Source of the DNA: Oscillospiraceae bacterium
GTDB taxonomy: Bacteria > Bacillota > Clostridia > Oscillospirales > Acutalibacteraceae
NCBI GenBank assembly: GCA_029225165.1
Contig: JAQXVY010000004.1
Coordinates: 22,321 to 86,320 of the forward strand
DNA length: 64,000 nt
Direction of reading: 5' to 3'
Shown: positions 61,135 to 64,000 of the stretch, piece by piece
Layout: each line of letters starts with the position of its first letter
Numbering within the stretch: the stretch's first letter is position 1
The notes under the pieces: model-generated
What the model saw: only the letters and a program-made list of their open reading frames with translations
What the model was told of the DNA's origin: nothing
Databases searched by the model: none
Translations under genes and position numbers: made by a program

Positions 61135-62127
61135 ATGCAAGAGAGTTACTATATCTATTCATCGGGAAATCTAACCCAAAAGGACAACACATTGAGATTT
61201 AAAACCCTTGACGGGGACACAAAGGATTTGCCTATTGAAAACATCAAGGAAATATACATAATGAACGAAATAACAGTAACATCCAAGTTGCTTAATCTGT
61301 TCTCAAAGTACGGTGTCATTGTGCATTTTTTCAATCACTATCAGTTTTACATAGGTAGTTTTTGTCCAAAGGAAAGCAAGCTTGCAGGTCAGTTACTTGT
61401 TCAACAGGCACTTGTGTACAGTGATTACACCAACAGACTTTCAATAGCACAGGAGTTTATTAAGTCTGCGTCCTTTAACATCTATCGAAATTTAAGGTAT
61501 TATAACGGCAGAGGTAAGGATGTTTCTTCCTCAATGAAAAGGATAGAAAATCTCCGAAAAAATATTGAAAAAACCGAAAGCATCGAAGAACTAATGGGTG
61601 TTGAAGGGAATATCAGACAGGAATATTACAAGGCGTGGAACATCATAATTGACCAAAATATTGATTTTGAGAAAAGGGTATATCATCCTGCCGACAATAT
61701 GATAAACAGCCTTATTTCTTATGTGAATACCTTGGTTTATACCAAAACCCTGTCAGAGATTTACAAAACACAGCTAAATCCCACAATCAGCTTTCTTCAC
61801 AAGCCCGGCACAAGGCGGTTTTCGCTTGCATTGGATATTTCAGAGGTGTTCAAACCGCTAATTGCCGACCGTCTTATTTTCTCTTTGCTCAATCGCAATC
61901 AAATTACAGAGGACAGCTTTGTGAAAGATTTAAACGGATTACAGCTAACCGAAAAGGCGTCAAAAACTATTATGGCAGAGCTTGACAATAAGCTAAAGAC
62001 TACGATTTTTCATAAGGAGCTAAATAAAAATGTGTCTTATCAATTCCTAATTCGTCTTGAATTATACAAATTGATAAAACACATTATCGGAGAAAAAGAG
62101 TACAACGGTTTTGAAATGTGGTGGTAA
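61135..62127 (+). CDS. cas1: CRISPR adaptation integrase Cas1
   Basis: Cas1 with Cas2 inserts new spacers at the leader end. The catalytic metal ligands are visible: Glu in LMGVEGNIRQEYYKAWN, His in ISFLHKPGTRRFSLALDIS and the following Asp/Glu in ALDISEVFKPLIADR. The N-terminal beta domain starts YYIYSSGNLTQKDNTLRF. The 330-residue length fits type I-B. I place the start at the ATG at 61135 behind TGAGGTGTAAA. The stop lies 3 nt before cas2. Confidence 0.96.
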   Translation: MQESYYIYSSGNLTQKDNTLRFKTLDGDTKDLPIENIKEIYIMNEITVTSKLLNLFSKYGVIVHFFNHYQFYIGSFCPKESKLAGQLLVQQALVYSDYTNRLSIAQEFIKSASFNIYRNLRYYNGRGKDVSSSMKRIENLRKNIEKTESIEELMGVEGNIRQEYYKAWNIIIDQNIDFEKRVYHPADNMINSLISYVNTLVYTKTLSEIYKTQLNPTISFLHKPGTRRFSLALDISEVFKPLIADRLIFSLLNRNQITEDSFVKDLNGLQLTEKASKTIMAELDNKLKTTIFHKELNKNVSYQFLIRLELYKLIKHIIGEKEYNGFEMWW

Positions 62128-62130
62128 AAT

Positions 62131-62409
62131 ATGTATGTAATTCTTGTGTATGACATACTATGCGATGATAAAGGCAAAAAAGTATTGCCTAAAATTTTTA
62201 AAATTTGCAAAAAATACCTTGTTCACATCCAAAATTCTGTTTTTGAGGGGGACTTGAGCAAATCAAATGCAATTGCATTAAAGAAAGAACTTGCCCAATA
62301 TGTGCGTAAGGACAAGGATTCTGTGATTATGTTTCATACCCGTGAGGAACGGTGGCTTAACAAGGAATTTTTGGGAATTGAAGAGGACAAAACCTCTAAT
62401 TTTTTGTGA
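62131..62409 (+). CDS. cas2: CRISPR adaptation protein Cas2
   Basis: Cas2 is the structural dimer of the integration complex. It has the ferredoxin-like start MYVILVYDILCDDKGKKVLP with the conserved Asp in YDI, followed by CKKYLVHIQNSVFEGDLS. The 92 residues are standard. It is the last cas gene, with the array leader directly downstream. Confidence 0.96.
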   Translation: MYVILVYDILCDDKGKKVLPKIFKICKKYLVHIQNSVFEGDLSKSNAIALKKELAQYVRKDKDSVIMFHTREERWLNKEFLGIEEDKTSNFL

Positions 62410-62594
62410 TACATACGGTTGTCGACCCCTTGTAATGAGAAAATGTACGGGGGTTGACAGACGGTAAAAATTCAGTGTTTATGGTGATTCCAAGAGGAAA
62501 ACAAATTTAAAAATCGAATTGATAACAAATTTTTGATACCTCGACAATTTGTGTACAATTAAAGCTGATAAACACTGAACTTTTTGCCTTGCGG
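62410..62594 (+). promoter_or_regulatory. CRISPR leader
   Basis: The AT-rich 185-bp segment between cas2 and the first repeat is the leader, so new spacers enter at the 62595 end. It holds an imperfect hairpin, TGTCGACCCC against GGGGTTGACA, and a perfect inverted pair TTCAGTGTTTAT (62471) and ATAAACACTGAA (62568). A promoter TTGATA...TACAAT (62533-62559) has a short 15-bp spacing. Confidence 0.78.
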
Positions 62595-64000
62595 CTATAA
62601 ATCTATCCATACTGGATTTTAAATTGATGCATTTCGTGCGTTTTTATATTTTCCATAAGCTATAAATCTATCCATACTGGATTTTAAATTCTTGATTTTA
62701 ATTTCTGAAGGAAACAGACAAAAACTATAAATCTATCCATACTGGATTTTAAATCGAATTTCCTTTCGTTCTTCCTCAAAGGGGTCAATCTATAAATCTA
62801 TCCATACTGGATTTTAAATTTGATGAATTAGGCAAAACATTACCCGGTACAAAGTCTATAAATCTATCCATACTGGATTTTAAATATAATACAAGACGCA
62901 TTGTATAATGGAGGAATTTCCTATAAATCTATCCATACTGGATTTTAAATATTACTGCTCTTTGTGATGCAGAAGGTAAAGAGATATATAAATCTATCCA
63001 TACTGGATTTTAAATAAACACCAGAAAGGAAAAAATATGAAAGATTTGACTATAAATCTATCCATACTGGATTTTAAATTTATCTTGAAATCATTTCTGC
63101 GATTAGTGTCTGCACTATAAATCTATCCATACTGGATTTTAAATTCGTTCTCGTTACACTCATCTTCAGACTTGTAACTAACTATAAATCTATCCATACT
63201 GGATTTTAAATACTGTGGTACTGTTGGGTCGATCTCGCTTTCGTACTATAAATCTATCCATACTGGATTTTAAATAATTAATGACGATGCACCGTTATCA
63301 CGAACAGTATACTATAAATCTATCCATACTGGATTTTAAATAACTGAAATTACTTGAAAGAGTAGGAAAAATCAAGACTATAAATCTATCCATACTGGAT
63401 TTTAAATTTGAAAAAAAGCAAAACAGATAAGAAAGCATACAACACTATAAATCTATCCATACTGGATTTTAAATTTGAGGGAAGAAATTGTTTACAAATC
63501 AATACGCAAACTATAAATCTATCCATACTGGATTTTAAATTAAGAGGTTATAAAACTATAAAGAAAAATTACTTTACTATAAATCTATCCATACTGGATT
63601 TTAAATACAGAATATGTTGTTTTAGACTTGGAAACAACCGGGCTATAAATCTATCCATACTGGATTTTAAATTTCTTGTCTTGTTCTGTGATTAACTCAC
63701 CAGGTTTGCTATAAATCTATCCATACTGGATTTTAAATCCTAATTCAAATATGTAGGTGTTAGGTAACAAATGCTATAAATCTATCCATACTGGATTTTA
63801 AATCTTTGATGCCTGGGTTTTTAATACCGCCTCTGAAGCTATAAATCTATCCATACTGGATTTTAAATTTGAAACTATGACATCATTTTCATCAGTGAAG
63901 TACACCTATAAATCTATCCATACTGGATTTTAAATTAATAGGAAAGTTAAAATCCTCCCTCAATTTATCATCTATAAATCTATCCATACTGGATTTTAAA
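62595..64000 (+). CRISPR. Type I-B CRISPR array, 22 repeats in view, continues past the window
   Basis: The 30-bp repeat reads CTATAAATCTATCC-ATACT-GGATTTTAAAT. The inner ATCC/GGAT can form a small hairpin, and the last 8 nt, TTTTAAAT, would be the crRNA handle. There are 22 repeats (the last lacks one base at the window end) and 21 spacers of 34-37 nt. Only the seventh repeat varies, with A for C at its first base. Orientation follows the leader next to cas2 and the handle position. The repeats start at 62595, 62660, 62725, 62790 and so on, with a period of 64-67 bp. The track ORF at 63408 is spurious. Confidence 0.97.

Noticed and set aside
62471-62579. Leader inverted repeat as an insertion of repeat family A
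   Set aside because: They share TCAGTGTTT, but the arms point the opposite way and the rest of the element is absent.
63408-63695. 95-residue ORF with repeated NLSILDFK
   Set aside because: It is the translation of CRISPR repeats and spacers.

Overview
The window looks like a low-GC Firmicutes genome of the class Clostridia, most likely a Ruminococcus-type gut bacterium (Oscillospiraceae). The evidence is a dockerin-bearing secreted GH13 enzyme with a starch-binding-like module (the amylosome style known from Ruminococcus bromii), a sortase-assembled pilus operon, SpoVT, strong GGAGG ribosome binding sites and sigma-A promoters with 17-bp spacing. The species assignment is inference.

Layout. 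1-8.6 kb: housekeeping genes (a partial DegV gene, nadE, a YARHG lipoprotein, the trkA-trkH potassium system, a phosphopantetheinyl transferase, a small membrane protein, alr). 8.7-14 kb: surface-polysaccharide genes, with a membrane sugar-phosphate transferase followed by the complete dTDP-rhamnose pathway rfbA-rfbB-rfbD-rfbC. 14-19.6 kb: a zinc-ribbon membrane protein, an AEC transporter, a leucine-rich-repeat protein, a LOG-family protein and an unusual proteasome-like protein with an N-terminal Ser. 19.7-31.1 kb: cell-surface genes for starch use and adhesion, with a dockerin pullulanase-type enzyme, a giant tip adhesin, a major pilin and two sortases. 31.2-37.9 kb: two tRNA-Pro genes, a zinc-ribbon protein, cardiolipin synthase, a Big2-domain secreted protein and a secreted propeller-like protein. 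38-50.5 kb: the division and cell-wall (dcw) cluster mraZ-rsmH-ftsL-PBP-[Mur-ligase remnant]-mraY-ftsW-murG-murA-ftsQ-ftsZ, without full-length murC, murD, murE or murF. 50.6-53.5 kb: a structured leader, panB-panC and spoVT. 53.6-64 kb: a complete type I-B CRISPR-Cas locus, cas6-cas8-cas7-cas5-cas3-cas4-cas1-cas2, followed by an array of 22 repeats that runs off the window.

The most interesting signal is upstream of cas6. Two degenerate CRISPR repeats lie on the minus strand with a short spacer-like segment between them, a promoter in front and a terminator behind. The first 11 nt of the pseudo-spacer match, base for base, a site immediately upstream of the -35 box of the cas promoter, and that site carries a CCA PAM. 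This is the layout expected for an RNA guide that turns the Cas effector complex into a repressor of its own operon (CreR-like autoregulation). The sequence match is seen directly; the function is inferred.

The window also carries several families of dispersed palindromic repeats. One of them sits inside the cas operon and contributes the cas1 ribosome binding site.
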